64,000 nucleotides of DNA from the NCBI GenBank assembly GCA_003008705.1, contig PDUO01000032.1, forward strand, positions 597,985 to 661,984, given 5' to 3'. Of the stretch, positions 36,301-50,042 are shown piece by piece. Source of the stretch: Pezicula radicicola (taxonomy: Eukaryota > Ascomycota > Leotiomycetes > Helotiales > Dermateaceae). The notes under the pieces are model-generated. The model saw only the letters and a program-made list of their open reading frames with translations. It made no database searches and was not told where the DNA came from. The first letter of the stretch is position 1; each line of letters begins with the position of its first letter. The translations under genes were made by a program, and so were the position numbers.

Positions 36301-37773
36301 GCCGGGGCAGACCCTAACCTTATGGGCTCTCAGGGTGGTAATGCCTTGTATAGAGCTATTTTGAAAAATCGCGTTGGAATTGTTAAGCTGCTGCTTGCAA
36401 TCGAGAAGCTTGATGTTAATGTCCAAAGTCGCTCTTCCCCATTGATTGTCGCCTCCGAATATGGCTACACTGATATTGTCCAAGAACTTCTGAAAAGGAA
36501 AGACATCTGGATCAACGACTTCGGGAAAATGGGTCTTGTGGGATACACAGCATTACATGTCGCAATATACTATACCGAAGTAGAGGTTATCAAGCTTCTG
36601 TTGGCTGATCCACGCATCGAGTATGGACGTCGGGATGGATCTGGCAACCCTCCGCTTATTTTAGCTGCGATAAGGGGAGAAGTGGGAATTGTTGAAATGC
36701 TCCTCAACGCGGGCGCCGATATTGAGCAGAGCGATTCGGAGCTTGATGGAGGTGGTACGGCGATACTACGCGCAATTGATTATGGTCAACTTGTGGTTGT
36801 TCAACTACTCTACAAAAGAGGCGCGGATTGGCAATGTCTGGACAGATACAACCGCTCACTCATTCATGGGGCAGCAATCAACGGCCAGTCAGGAATTCTC
36901 CGGTGGCTATTGCAAAATCAACCTGGATTTGACGTTAATTTACAGGACGTAAACGGGAAGACAGCACTTCATGATGCGGCTTGGTTTGGTTATAGTGAAT
37001 GTATCAAAGTTCTTCTTGAATTTCATGCCAGAACAGATATCCTTAACAAAGTTGGAAAATCGCCCCTCCGGACAGCCAAAGAGCGGAACCATACGACCAG
37101 CTATGAACTCTTAAAAGAGGCACGCGATCAACACATAGAATCGGCTAAAAGGACGAACACTCTTCTGTCCGTTATTGATGTACCATTAACTACTGCTGCC
37201 ATGGACGGAGACATCGAACTGGTTCGAGAATTCATTAACAAAGCCAAAGTTGACTCTAGCATCAATCTGAACGAAACCGATGAAGGACTTGAAAGTAGTG
37301 CTCTGAGTGCTTCCATTTATGGAGATCACATCGAGATTGCAAAAATGCTCATAGCCGCTGGCATAAACGTGAATCTTCAAGATCGTCTCGGTCGTGCTCC
37401 TATTCATATCAGCTCTGCCCGCGATCAGTACGACATGACAAAACTACTTCTCGAATCAAATGCAGATATAAACCTGCGCGATCAATGGGGAAAGACTGCA
37501 TTGGCGATGGCCTCAACCGAAAGCCGACCAAGTATTGTGATGCTGTTGCTTGAGCATGATGCGACAATTGATAAGCCCGATTTCGATGTGCAAATCTGGC
37601 TGTTTAGTGCTGCGTACATGGGAAATCAATCTGCTGTGAAGAGGTTGCTGGGATGCGGTGCTGATGCACAACGGAGGGATTCGTTAGGGAGAACACCTTT
37701 TCAGTTGGCGAAAATGATGGGCTTTGAAGAGTGTGCGCAGCTTTTATTGGACTTCGAAGAAACCAAGAAGTAA
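33379..37773 (+). CDS. NLR-like STAND protein: N-terminal fungal domain, NACHT with inserted ZZ finger, ankyrin repeats
   Basis: Three exons: 33379-34823, 35060-35594, 35983-37773, giving 1256 aa in frame; introns of 236 and 388 bp are long for this window. The N-terminus MDPLSFAASLSAMAGVAFQL is the fungal STAND N-terminal type. The NACHT core has Walker A GIPGAGKS (about residue 213) and Walker B IYIVMDALDEV (about 314-324), then TSRP (about 350). A ZZ-type zinc finger (three CxxC pairs CDGC, CANC, CSNC, then HERHSF) sits at about 367-424, before the remaining NACHT helices (DEDIQSYVEWRI). A winged-helix-like region contains AASHWGRHLA. At least 15 ankyrin repeats fill about 690-1250. Fungal NLRs of this plan are linked to non-self recognition; the ligand is unknown. 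Intron 2 contains a MITE-like element. Confidence 0.9.
35643..35785. mobile_element. 143-bp MITE-like element in intron 2 of the NACHT gene
   Basis: 34-bp terminal inverted repeats at 35643-35676 and 35752-35785 match at 31 of 34 positions (both begin ATACCG and contain GAATTGGTTTATAAGA). The interior holds the 16-bp palindrome GAATAGTTAACTATTC and two copies of the ACTCACTTGATTT / ACTCACTTAATT motif found elsewhere in the window. A TA target duplication is possible on the left (35642-35643) but the right side reads TG. No coding capacity; non-autonomous. It lies wholly inside the intron and does not create the splice sites. Confidence 0.8.
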
Positions 37774-38474
37774 TTCTTGGGTAATCTCGCTCCGTTCCTC
37801 CAACCCCCTATACACACGAGGAGTCTTAGAACTCGAGATAGATAATCTTCCTAGTCAGCATCAGGACGCCATATGCAGATGATGAACAAGTCATTGGTTC
37901 ATTTTTATCAGATCAGAACCGAGAAGATAAAGTTGACAAGTTATTGACTTTGGCTCAAGGGTATACTTCCTGGGTGTCTGTGGCTATTTGTAGCAACAGC
38001 AATTATTTTCTACTAGTGATTTTTACTTGGCAAGACTCATGTCGCATTGGCTGTTAGCAATGTGACTAAATCTACTTCGTAACAGATATCCAACTATGAT
38101 GTGGAATGTCACATTTAGGCGAGGCATAGCATGTATCTATGATTATGATACACGTATCTACGATTATTGCAGGACATCATGAGACTAATTTGGGATGCGA
38201 TCTCACGTGTGATAGTTAAGGGACTAGCATTTATAACATAGAAGAAACAGATAATCTGCGCCAATCAAGTTACTCAAAGCTACTCACCTTAAGTGAGTAA
38301 CTCAAATCAAGTTGGTTGCTGCAATCCTATATGATCTAGATTTAACGAATTTGGGAATTGGAGTCGCGAATCGAGCAATCTTGCACTCTTTAGTATATAA
38401 CTAATTTTCTCTCATGTAACCTTATATATTAATATCAATCCTTCCTTATATTTCATAAATCTACACCAACCACT
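37774..38474. other. Intergenic region between convergent genes
   Basis: 38262-38320 carries copies of the dispersed motif in both orientations (GCTACTCACCTTAAGTGAG; AACTCAAATCAAGTTGG). Nothing else recognised. Confidence 0.5.
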
Positions 38475-39950
38475 CTACGAATAACAAAACTTCCTCTCAA
38501 CCCACCTAGACAAAGCAACAGACTTAACATCCACACCCCTCCAAAACAAATCCGCAACCCAGAGAGCAACTGGAAGCGAAATCACAAACATCAAGAACCA
38601 ACCAAGCTCATATCTGAACACCGTATCCACCCCCGTAAACCCCCAGGCTTTTTTTATAACGTAGAAGTCCACTGTGTCGGTTACGATACCATGTGTGAGG
38701 TATAAAGGATAGGATATTTGACCGAGATACTGGGAAAATCGGTTGGTGAATAATGATTGTAGAGGCATGCAATTCCCTACACTCCAGATACAGAGAATGG
38801 CTCCGATTATTGGCCAGAAACGGGGATGTTCGACTGGGAGGGGGTTGAATCTGTCGAGTACTTTGTATCCGGGACATAGGTTTGGATAGCTGTTTGGGCC
38901 AGACATCAGAAATAGAGAGATTATAAAGATGACTATCCATTTTGAATTTGAAATTAAAGGTCGGTTGGAAGTTCTGAATTTGTTTGTTAGTTCTTGCTCT
39001 CGTTGAATAAATTATTATTAGACAGACCTTTTGCTGGTTAATTCTTCCTTGGCTGATTCTGATTCTGATTCTTGACGTATAAAGTCGAGTTCTGTCAGAA
39101 TCATCCCCGAGATAAAGCAAAAATACTCCCAATATCCTCGATTGACACAGTGCCAACAAAGTGTTAACAACACTAGGAACCGGAGGTGTATCCTCGCCCG
39201 GCAAAGTGCTATAATTAAAAGAAACAATACGAAAGACCCTTTAAGCTCCAGAGAAATCGTCCAAGTTTGTGGACCGTACTCGTTGAAAACGCGTTCATTG
39301 GGGCCGTATAAAAAGTCCATCTGATGTCCAGTTTGAGACATCCAATTCTGTAACTGCGTTGAGAAAGCCGGAAAACGATATGGAAGTCCTGAGTTATATG
39401 GTCGAAAGAGCTCATATACGTATATTCGATTCAGAAAGAAAGCCATGAAGGTGCTAACTATCATTGGACAAGTTATTCTAATCCATCGTCTGAAAGTCGC
39501 TGATGTCATTGTCTGGAAGAGACGTTCCCAATCATGGTCTCGGAGTAATCTTATTGGCTTATGTGAGAGTGCGAAGCCTGAGATGACGAAAAACAGATTG
39601 ACCATGGGTCCTCCTGAATAGATCAGTTTGATTATTGGTAGTTGTGCTAGCCAGAGGTTGTTTTTGTTATCTGTAGCATCGGGTTCGATTGTTCCATAAC
39701 CCCAGTCTTGTCGGTCGTGGAATGGTGAGGCGGTATGGCATATAAAGACTATAAAAGATGCGACGCCGCGCATTCCATCGACCCAGGAAGTTGGATGTAT
39801 TTGTATTGGTTTGTTTGGGGTTTGTGTTAGGAGGGGTTGGATAAAGCTAGGTAGTAGGGCGAAAAGTAGACGAGATGCCTTTCTTCGGGACATTTGGCCG
39901 ACGCATTTTGATATTTGGGGGGACGTTGGTATCCCGTTATGTGGAAGCAT
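38475..39950 (-). CDS. Membrane acyltransferase, acyltransferase-3 family
   Basis: Two exons on the minus strand: 39950-39028 and 38973-38475, giving 473 aa; intron GTCTGT...TTCAG, 54 bp. The N-terminal catalytic block has the family signature WVDGMRGVASFIVFICHTAS, with the conserved His after the first span. Then come GGPMVNLFFVISGFALS, the ISLELKGSFVLFL block, and later TM segments including QYLGQISYPLYLTHGI. About ten membrane spans fit the family, which transfers acetyl or other acyl groups to sugars, sterols or secondary metabolites at internal membranes. The acceptor is not readable. It ends convergent with the NACHT gene. Confidence 0.88.
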
Positions 39951-41065
39951 TTTGAGAATATTGCTTCAACAAACTTGATGCGATATCGCAGGCACCAAGA
40001 TGTCTAGCGAAAGGTCTCAGAGCCTCGTCTGAGACTACACTGGTTGTTCTGTGCAAGTATTACACCTATGTTTTTGACCAATGACCAGGGTCAGATTTCG
40101 ACATACCAGCAGGAGTGGGTAGCCTAATTGAGATTTTTGGTCTAGATACGGCGTGGCAGGGTGCTACAGGTGTACCTTCTTATCATGCTTTTACCAGACG
40201 CAAAGCGGAGGGAGGTACTTATGGACGGCAGTGCTTATCTTTCGTGCGTGGAACCCCCTATCTTCTCGCTTAACGTCTCCTGGTCGGGAACCGAGTACCA
40301 AATGAGAAGGAATGCCGAGAATTTGCTGGCGCTTTCATGTACGCGAATGATAACTCATCATAGATAATGGATCTCTTGGGGGCACAGCTAATGCAGGGGA
40401 TTGGCACACATACGAACGTACGAACGTACGAAAGTATACACCGCCTGTACGTAGGCAGTAGCCGTCGTTGAATTTTCTATAGGTAGATGATTTTTACTTT
40501 TTAATATCCTAAGTATAGTAATATCCGACGGCTGTTGTAGGGCTGAATCCTGTGTTACATCTAAAGCCATGCCAATCATCTGCAGCCTTCTATCTCGGAG
40601 AACACCGAATGTGTAACATGCATTTAGGCTTGCAGGTAAGCATAAACTCGAAGGCTCATCCAGACCCTGTTGCAGATCACTTTAGGTATTTGTGTTTCCT
40701 ACTGGGCCCCTCTGTTACGCGAGCTGTGCCGCAGAAACCTGTAGAATTTGTAAATTGCGACGAGAGAAATCCGGAAGTTCTTGACGTGATCATCTCAATT
40801 CTTCGAGTTATTTCGGGGCTATGTTCGTATCGGTACATCCACCGGGCGTTATTCAGTCAACTAGTTTGAATTCGGTGTGACCCGTTCAGAAACGGGCCAC
40901 CGTCCCGCTTGAAGATGGAGCCTGATCTTCTTTATCTTCAGCCTCTAGGCGAATGTGCTTCTAGCCATGGCTATATTTTCCTTCTTAAGCTGAAAGGGTC
41001 GTTGTTTAAGTTAAGGTTTGATCCGTTGTCAATGTCTTTTTATTTTTCGACTTTCGTTTCCTACA
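39951..41065. other. Intergenic region upstream of the glucan synthase
   Basis: No gene recognised. A short tandem repeat of ACGAACGT units lies at about 40411-40431. Small frames (40161-40367, 40552-40869) show no similarity. Confidence 0.45.
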
Positions 41066-44000
41066 ATGGAGCTTTCTAAGCTCGCTTTGGAGCTATGTTC
41101 GCGTTCTACTTTCGAACCTTTTCAGACTTCATGTTGGTTTCGTGTCCGAAATTCTAGGTTTTTATTCGCGTTCTTGGCTTGGATAACATTTATTGTCGTC
41201 TTTCCCCTGGAGACTTTTCTGGTTCAAGCACTTCCATACACTCCAGGATATGAAGATTACAACTTGAACCAGAATGTTAGTGCCAAGAACCCAATAAATT
41301 ATTGGGGAGAGTGGTCAAACCATTCCTTTCATCCATCGCCACAAAACTGGCGTATGCCATTTTATACACTCTTTTTAGACAGATTCGTCAATGGTGATCC
41401 TTCTAATGACAACGCAAATGGGACGCTCTACGAACATGATCCAACGAGCTCGATTCTGCGTCATGGCGGTGACATTACGGGACTTATTGAATCCTTGGAT
41501 TATCTTCAAGGTAAGCTAAGTTATCCTGAAGAAGCACTGCTTTGTCTAGACGTTATGATTCAAATAATGGTAGAATGAAGCTTGCGTTGTACTAATAAGC
41601 GATATACTTTAGGCATGGGAATTAAGGTTTGAGTTTACATCTTCAACTACCTCGGTTGGTCCTTGCTAAAATTTATCATAGACGATATACATTGCAGGCA
41701 CTCCATATATCAATCTTCCTGGAGGTGCAGATGCTTACTCGGTACTCAAAATACAAAAATTCAAAGGTTAAATTTTGAGGATGTAGCTAAAATTTCACCT
41801 AGCCACTTGATCTCACTCTACTTGATGCTCATTTTGGAACTATCAGACAATGGAGAGATACAATCACAGAGATTCATGCTCGGGGTATGTATATAATTCT
41901 TGAGAATACAGTATCCACGTAAGTCTTTTCACTCTTTACTGAAAATACTACTTCTGATCAAGACAGTCTAGGACCATTGCTGGGTTATAAAGGCAGTTTA
42001 ACTGAGGCAGCTCCATTCGCAACTCGCGAGCACCAAGTTCTGTGGAAATCCGAACGTCGTTATGCAGACTTTGATTTTACAAATCGTGACTATTTAGAGA
42101 ATTGCACTTATCCAACGTATTATGATAATAGAGGATTTCCCTATCCCCCTCGAACACGGAATCTCGGTTGCTATAGCGGGTATGTTGAACAGTCCTCTTA
42201 CATATTTGATGCTGATTATTATTAACTAGTGATTTCGAACAGCATGGCTCAAGTGATGCTTTTCAGAATACGCCAAATTGGGCTCGGTCACTTACTGATT
42301 TTGCGTCGGTTCAAGATCGTCTGAGGGACTGGAAACCGGATGTCATGGACAGAATCATAAGGTTTACATGCATTTTAGTAAACATGCTTGATATAGGTAT
42401 GGAATTTCCGAATTTTGATACTACTGTTTTAGCTGACAATCTTTCTACAGATGGCTTTCGAGTTGACAAAGCTACGCAAATATCTGTAGATGGCCTTGTC
42501 AAGTGGGCTGAAGCTACTCGCCAGTGTGCTCGCCGTCTCGGAAAAGCAAACTTCTTCATTTCAGGCGAAGTTACAGCTAACCATGCCCTGGGAGGAGTGT
42601 ATATAGGAAGAGGAAGATCTCCGGACCGATATCATGAACACCTAGACACCATGTCATTAGTGAGAGTCCCAAAGAAGCAACACTTCATCAGAAATATACA
42701 CGGAATTGAAGCCAATGCATTTCATTACACCATCCATCGGAAACTGGTTCGATTCCTCGGCTTGGATCCACTACACGGTGGTATAAGTGCAGATGGAGAT
42801 GAAGATGAAACTGATAAAGAAATCCACAAGTCAATGCCGATTCTCAAATCTATAGATCCGAACGAAACATATCCTGCTGATTTAGATTCTGACTTCGTTG
42901 ATATATGGAAACATATGATGCGGTCGGACGATTATCAAAATCCCAATACTGGGGAATATGATCCGAGAAATATGTATGGTGTTTCTAATCAAGATGTCTT
43001 TCGATGGCCTGGACTTGAGCTTGGTTTGGAACGGCAGGTGAGTTCTCAATTAATTTGGTCTGCATTGATTAACAACTTCAACTAGCTCGTTGCTCAATTT
43101 ATAACAACATTCGTATTGCCTGGTATCCCGCTTATGCTATGGGGAGAAGAGCAGGGCTTCTACGTGATGGATAGTACAGCTCAAAATTACAACTTCGGGC
43201 GCCAAGCTATGACTTCTAGCCCAGCATGGCAAATTCATGGTTGTTATCAGCTTGGAGTTTCTACGTATCGAAAGTTTCCACTCCAGAAGGCCCTACATGG
43301 TTGTCACGATGACTGGAACAGTCTAGACCATAGAGATCCTACCGCACCCATAAGACTTGTCAGCAAGCATATGTTTTCATGTACGTCTTTTGCCTTTTCT
43401 TACATTTTTTTTCTATGCAAGGGCCTGGGATATAAATTGAACTCATGATATTGCATGAAGGGACTACTACTAATTAGTTAAAAGTGCAAGAGCAGATACC
43501 TTCACTGAGAGATGGATTCGATGTCCAACCCATATCTCAAATCACACACAACGTATTCATTCCAGGCTCCTCTAACCCATACATCGAAACCGGTATGTGG
43601 TCAGCAGTTCGCCGACCACTTGAAGGTCTCCAAGAATTCAGTCATTTGAAAGGAGGAAATCAAGAAGTTTGGTTAATATACTCTAATGAGCACCAGTCGA
43701 TTGATTATAAGTTTGGATGCGCATCGGAGCGTTCTATAATCTCTCCATTTCCCCCAGGAACCATTGCCAAGAACCTCTTCTTTCCATATCAGGAATACGA
43801 GATTCAAGAGTTGAAATACTCAAACCAGATAGGATCTTACGGTTGTGTACCAAGTATGTCTCTACCCGCTTTTGCTTTCATGGCATTGGTACCCAAGGAA
43901 AGCTTTGTGGTTCCTACGCCATCTATCACACACTTCTCGCCAGGTCATGATGCTCGGATTTTGTCAGGTCAATATACCGGTCATCCAAAGCCAATTGAAA

Positions 44001-47000
44001 TCGAATTACATTTCTCAACCGAGATGAATTGCGAATCTGTTGCCGAATCAATCTCAATTCACTCTAAAACGGAGAATTCTGCATCAGCCTCCATCGACAA
44101 GCTTAGCATCAAATGCGGGCTGCTAGAAAAGTCTAAAAGGCTTCCCACAATACTCTCCACTCAACCTGAAGGAGTTTGGTTCTTTTCAGCTACGTTACGG
44201 AATATGCATGATGGAGTTCATCGGTTAACAGTTGACAATGCTACTTCTATTTCTGGCACCTCAAGGACGATGGCAAAAGATCATTTCTTGATACGAATTG
44301 GAAAGGACGATAATCCTATAGTCTTCCCATTTGATGCAAACTACACTCAAGGTCTTTTACAACAGACTAAAGATGGTAATCTTTTTATCTCGCATAAAGC
44401 TAGTGGTGCTGATTTGTTCCGTTTCTCCATGGATTGGGGTGTTCATTATACTAATTGGCAGCCATATCTTGGTGGTCAAACTTATGTTAACATGTCTACT
44501 CTGGATAGTAGCAAGGAACGTCATGTTGTTGTTCAATATTGGAGCAAGTTCGCTGGCTCTAGTAATCATATTCAACATGGCGATTTGTCATCCAACTTGG
44601 AGTTACTACCCACTAGAAGACTTCCTCATATCTATCCACAAGGTCCCTTCAACAAATTCGGCTACGAGACGAACTCCGGAGATTTAGGAATGAAGCAGCA
44701 GCGAGATGGTATTTGGACTTATCCATATATGGATGAATGGCCTTCGACCTTCATTCTAAACGTTTGTAAGTTTCCTATGGATCTACCTGAATGAATCTTT
44801 GCTCAAATATTTTTAGTGGGTGTAAACAAGACGACGGGAAAACCAAACAGGAATATGATTTATGGCGATATAAATGAAGATGGAGTACTTGATCGAATCG
44901 CTCCTCAATCCTTCGCAACAAACGTTATAACCATCAAGGAAGGCCCCAGAGCCCCTTATCTCTCTTGGCAGCTTGAAGTCAATGATGGAACTCTTACGTA
45001 TGGTCTAAAACCCATTGGTTCTAGGAAGGTCCAGATAGTTGTCTTTTTGTCGTTGTTGTGTATCCCGATTATATCCGGGGGTTTGGCTGCTATGACTTTT
45101 AGAAATATTTACTATCGGGTGAGTGGTCTGCAACTGTATATGAGCTTGGTTCGTTGGTATTGACGAAGTTTCAGGTCACTCTTATTGGTGTGGAGGGACA
45201 TGATAGATCTTCAACTCCTTGGAGCGGCCTTAGTGTCTTTGTGGCTTACCTCTCTTCTAAATGGAGACGTGAGTCTGTTGTAACGCCAGACACAGATTCC
45301 TTACTTCTTTTCAATGACGTGGAACCTAGCCACTCTCGGAAGACTATTCTAATCGCTACGCTTGAGTATAGTATTCCTACCTGTAAGTGCAATCAAAAAT
45401 TCATTTCACATCCTCACTAATTCTTCTTTTCACAGGGAATATCGAGGTTAAAATTGGGTAAGGCGCAGGAACTTGTTTACTTCTAGGAAGTAAGATGCTA
45501 ATCTCGGGTAGCGGACTCGGTGTAATAGCAAAGCTATTCGGAAACAGTTTCCCACAAGACGATATGATATGGGGTGAATAATCTCAACTTCAAATGTAGA
45601 AATCTGCTAATTTGAATATAGTCGTACCGAAACTAGGCGGTATGGAGTATCCGAAATGCGAACCTGCTGATCCAATAAATATCATCATTTGTGACACATC
45701 CTTCACCATCCAGGTTTCCTATCTGCAGGTTGAAAACATCACTTATGTCTTACTTGATGCCCCTATATTTCGTTCGCAAAGCAAATCTCGACCTTACCCA
45801 AGTTCGTCTTAGTACTTTAGTATAAATTGATTCATGTTGACTTTTTATATAGTCCGAGCTGATGATCTAGAGAGTGCAGTGTTCTATTCTGCGTGGAATC
45901 AAGCTATTGCCAAAAAAATGGGTAGATTTCCTATTGATATCTATCATATCAATGATTTCCATGGAGCACTGTAATGTTTCCATCTTGCTAAATGATTTCG
46001 ATTCTCTTGCTAACCCTCGTTTTTAGAGCCCCGATCTATCGACTTCCAATGAAACTTCCAATATGTCTATGTCTCCATAATGCTGATTTTCAGGGAGAAT
46101 GGCCTCTTCGCAATACAGCCGAGACCGAGGAAGTTTGTTCAATCTTCAATATTTCTCAAGAGGCATGTCTTGAATATGTAAAATGTGGAAGTACTTTCAA
46201 TCTGCTCCATGCTGCTTCTTCATACATACGATTGTATCAGAATGGTTTTGGAGTTGTAGGTGTCTCTAAAGACTATGGTGAACGTTGCAGAGCTCGGTAT
46301 CCCATATTTTGGGGACTGAGTAAGATTGAGGGACTACCTAATCCCGATCCTTCCGACTCTGCACCCCGGAATGATCAGATCGAAAAAACGGAGAAGGTTT
46401 TAATCACTACTTCATGTCTGCCAGATCCATATGAGTCTACTGCAGCGTAAGTACCTCTACAGTCCATGGATAAGATAAATAGGAGGCTAAGAACCATAGG
46501 AAAGAAAAACTCCAGCATTGGGCTGGCTTAAATATTGATGCTAACGCAGAGGTTCTTGTATTTGTTGGACGATGGTCAGCACAGAAAGGTATCGATATTA
46601 TTGCAGATCTTGCACCGATTCTTTTGAGCGACTACCCTACAGTACAGATCATTGCTGTCGGACCCATTGTGGATTTACTTGGACGCTTCTCAGCTTTGAA
46701 ATTTGAGAGGCTGAGACAAATGTATCCTGGTCGGGTCTTTGCGAAGACAGAGTTTATCGCAATTCCTTCTTTCATGAACACGTTAGTATTTTGTCTGTGT
46801 CTATTTTTAATATTTGCTAAGCGTTTTCTAGTGGTGCTGATTTCGTACTTATTCCGTCTCGCGATGAGCCTTTTGGTAAGTGTTTCATTGTGGATCAGGG
46901 GTATATGAGGTAAAGCTAAATGACCCTCAGGCCTCGTTGCAGTAGAGTTCGGTCGGAAAGGAACTCTCTGTATAGGATGTACGTAATATCTCGTTACTCA

Positions 47001-49256
47001 AATACAACCCTCAACTGACCTATTATAGCACGAATCGGCGGATTAGGAGAAATGCCTGGGTGGTGAGAATTCCTCTGAACTTTTCTGAAGATAATTAGAG
47101 CTAAACTTAAGACAACAGGTGGTATAGTGTAGAAAGTTCGACAACAGCACATCTTATTTCTCAATTCGAAGCAGCTTGTAGAGGTAGGCCATCTCGCTCG
47201 CTTGCAATAAATTAACATCACTAAACGAGAAATCACAGCTGCGCTTAGTTCAAGTCCACAAGTACGTTCTGCGATGAGATCTAGGGGTAAAGCACAAAGA
47301 TTTCCAGTCTGGCGATGGGCTATGGAAGTTGAATCTTTACGTTCAAGAGCCATTTCTCATTTCTGGAGGTGCCCAACAAACAAGCACGACTATCGTGAAA
47401 CGAAAAGAGAGTCTATGGGTTCACCACTTCGACAAAATGGTTTGAGCTGGCCTAAAACACAGAGTTCAGCTGAGCTCAGTGTGCCAAGTGTATCGGCGCT
47501 TCGAGAAGAATTTCTCCTAGAGACAGTTGAAGATGTTTTTACTGATGAAGATGGTTCTGCTATGCTTACATTTGCACGCAGCCTAATGCGGTTAGACGCT
47601 GCATCCTCGAAAGGCGAACTTTCTGTGGAATCATATCTTACACGATGCAAAAAGATTTGGTTCGATATCCGTTATCTCGAAAAGTCGGGCCATTCACCAA
47701 ATCAAGGAAAACAATCCCTACTACGTCTATTCATCGATTGTATCAGGTCAAGGGAAGAAAAATATTCTGGCGAAGTTTACTCAGTTATGCCTTATGAAAA
47801 TGAAGAGAAGTGGGCGATGAAAGACAAGCCACTTCCTCCTTCTTCTCTTGTGCAAATTCTGTTGTACAAAATGGGAGATTGGCCAATCTATACTATCTTG
47901 CTTGCCTTGGTATTATCCATATATATTCCAATTTACAATATAAACTAACAATGAGATTAGGGCCAAATATTGGGCGGTGAATCTTGCCGAATTTCAATTC
48001 TATCTGATCCATATAATCTAAGTGCAACAAGATTATACGCCTTAGCAGGAACATATTGTATCACCACCCTGATCTGGTGGAGAATTTACAGACACGCAGA
48101 AGCAATCTGGGTCCTCTGCCCACCATTCTTCATCTACGCTACAGCAATCTTCTTCATGGGACTTGCCGAAGTTTCATTCCTCTCAGGATACCGTACTTTT
48201 ATTACTAATTTCGCGGCGTTCCTTTATACTAGTGCGGCTTCCAGCACTTCATTCTACTTGACTGAAAACTTTGGCCATGAAATGGGCTGTCAGGTCTCGG
48301 ATTGGGTGTTTCGTGCTTGTATCATCCATGGGGTTCAACAAGTCTATGTTGCAGGCTTGTGGTACATTGGATCACAACCTCCTACCGTCGAAATTTCACA
48401 CTTGTCGCTGGATGATTCGAATTTAACGTGGTGGCTACCATTCGTCACTATGCCCCTGGCAGTGCTACTCTGCCTGATTGGTATTGCCTTATTCAAAGGG
48501 CTACCAAGTTGTTATCGAGCCCTCCCTGCCAGCATGCCCGCTTTCTATTCTTCTCTAAGAGAGCGAAGTATAATATTTGTAAGTTTGCTTGCCTTGCAAA
48601 GCCGGTCTAAAAGCTAACAAAATTAGTGGTTTCTCCTAATGATTCTCGCCCAAAACGTTTTTCTATCACCTCTCCATGGAACCAATTGGTCCTTCTTATG
48701 GAGCAGCGCAGCAATACATCCACTCCAAACAACGACACTTATCCTGATATTCCTCCTATTAATATGGGGAACGATACTTCTAATATTCAGCAAGCTGAGT
48801 AGTAATCACAGTTGGATTCTACCAATCTTCGCAATGGGACTTGGAGCTCCTCGTTGGGGTCAGATACTCTGGGGGACAAGCCGTCTCGGAGCCTTTTTAC
48901 CGTGGATAGGGAGTTCTGTCACCTCGTCCTTCGTATCAAGAGGTCTCTGGTTATGGTTAGGAGTGCTAGATAATGTTCAAGGACTCGGGTTTGGAATTAT
49001 CCTCCTTCAAACGCTTACTCGGCATCATAATACTTTTGTGCTTGCTTGCGCACAGGCCATTGGCAGTGTTTCCATTATCATGGGGAAAGCTATTGGTCCT
49101 TCTACAGTTGTGTTCCCAAATCTCTCTGGAATTGAAGCAACTAGTGGTTTAGTTGGTTCTACGGGGCCTTGGTTTCATTGTATTTTTATCTTGCAGACTT
49201 TTGTTTGTGTAATGTTTATTTGTGGGTTTAGAAGGGAGCAGCTTTGGAGACCTTAG
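41066..49256 (+). CDS. AGS1: Cell-wall alpha-1,3-glucan synthase (AGS family), 24 exons
   Basis: I reconstructed 24 exons, 2293 aa, in frame throughout: 41066-41510, 41613-41626, 41682-41741, 41803-41918, 41967-42179, 42230-42396, 42451-43037, 43086-43380, 43485-44765, 44817-45118, 45175-45382, 45436-45457, 45512-45573, 45622-45801, 45853-45970, 46027-46446, 46500-46781, 46832-46875, 46931-46978, 47029-47062, 47119-47183, 47239-47909, 47961-48578, 48627-49256. A signal-anchor-like segment (about 33-57) follows a longer than usual N-terminus. The extracellular amylase-like GH13 domain has [10 protein letters not shown] and FFISGEVTA. One span leads to the cytosolic GT5 synthase, with KIGGLGV and EPFGLVAVE (E-x7-E). 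A C-terminal multi-span domain is thought to export the glucan. The family makes wall alpha-1,3-glucan from UDP-glucose. Motifs are intact; the sequence looks like a diverged paralogue. Confidence 0.93.
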
Positions 49257-50042
49257 ATGTTATAGACGGCGCTGTTTAGCGCATACTTTTGGTAATGATA
49301 ACTAGAGAAGTATTTACGACCATAGACAATGAGTAATGTATAGACAAGTTCGTAAATCTAAATTTATGTAAAGTGACTTCCTTGACTTAGGTAGCCCTCT
49401 TACCTTCCATCCCTTAGTTCATTAGATGTGACTTTGTACAGGGATTCGGCATTGTAAAAAAGTTACTAAGTCTCGCTATCCACTAGTCTACACTTACAGA
49501 TGTCACGCCTAGCCCTACTAAAACAAACCGAGAATATAATATTGCTAGTGAAGTAGTAGGTTGCTACCTCTACGATTCCTGCTTTACTAGAAGACAATGT
49601 TAAGAAACAACTAACCTACTTGTCTTTATTAACATATTTGGCTTAAGTGACTCACTTACGTCGAACTCGAACTCAATATTTTCAGTTTCTTACCTAACTT
49701 TTGTAATGGACTATTTAGATCCTTCCCTTGTATACATATAACTCTAGTAATCGATTACATTAACTAATTTATAGTTCGCCACGGGATTCATCCTAGTCTC
49801 CTAGAACTTAAGCGAATATTCATGAACTCCTCAGCGCAGTCATAGTGGAAAAAATAAATTAAGCCACAAATCAACATCATGTCCATAAACATGACTTTTG
49901 ATACAAAACTAAATACTACACTCAGTTATGTGAAAAACATTGCCTAGGTAGAAAAGAGGGCTAAAATTCTCTTCTACCCTGGCGTTCGGAAACTGTTAAG
50001 CGAACCCCCTTCCTCCCTCTTTTGCCGGCACGTCGGGTCAAG
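49257..50042. other. Intergenic, AT-rich
   Basis: 3' flank of the glucan synthase; GCTTAAGTGACTCACTTACG at 49641-49660 is a weak copy of the dispersed motif. No gene seen. Confidence 0.45.
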
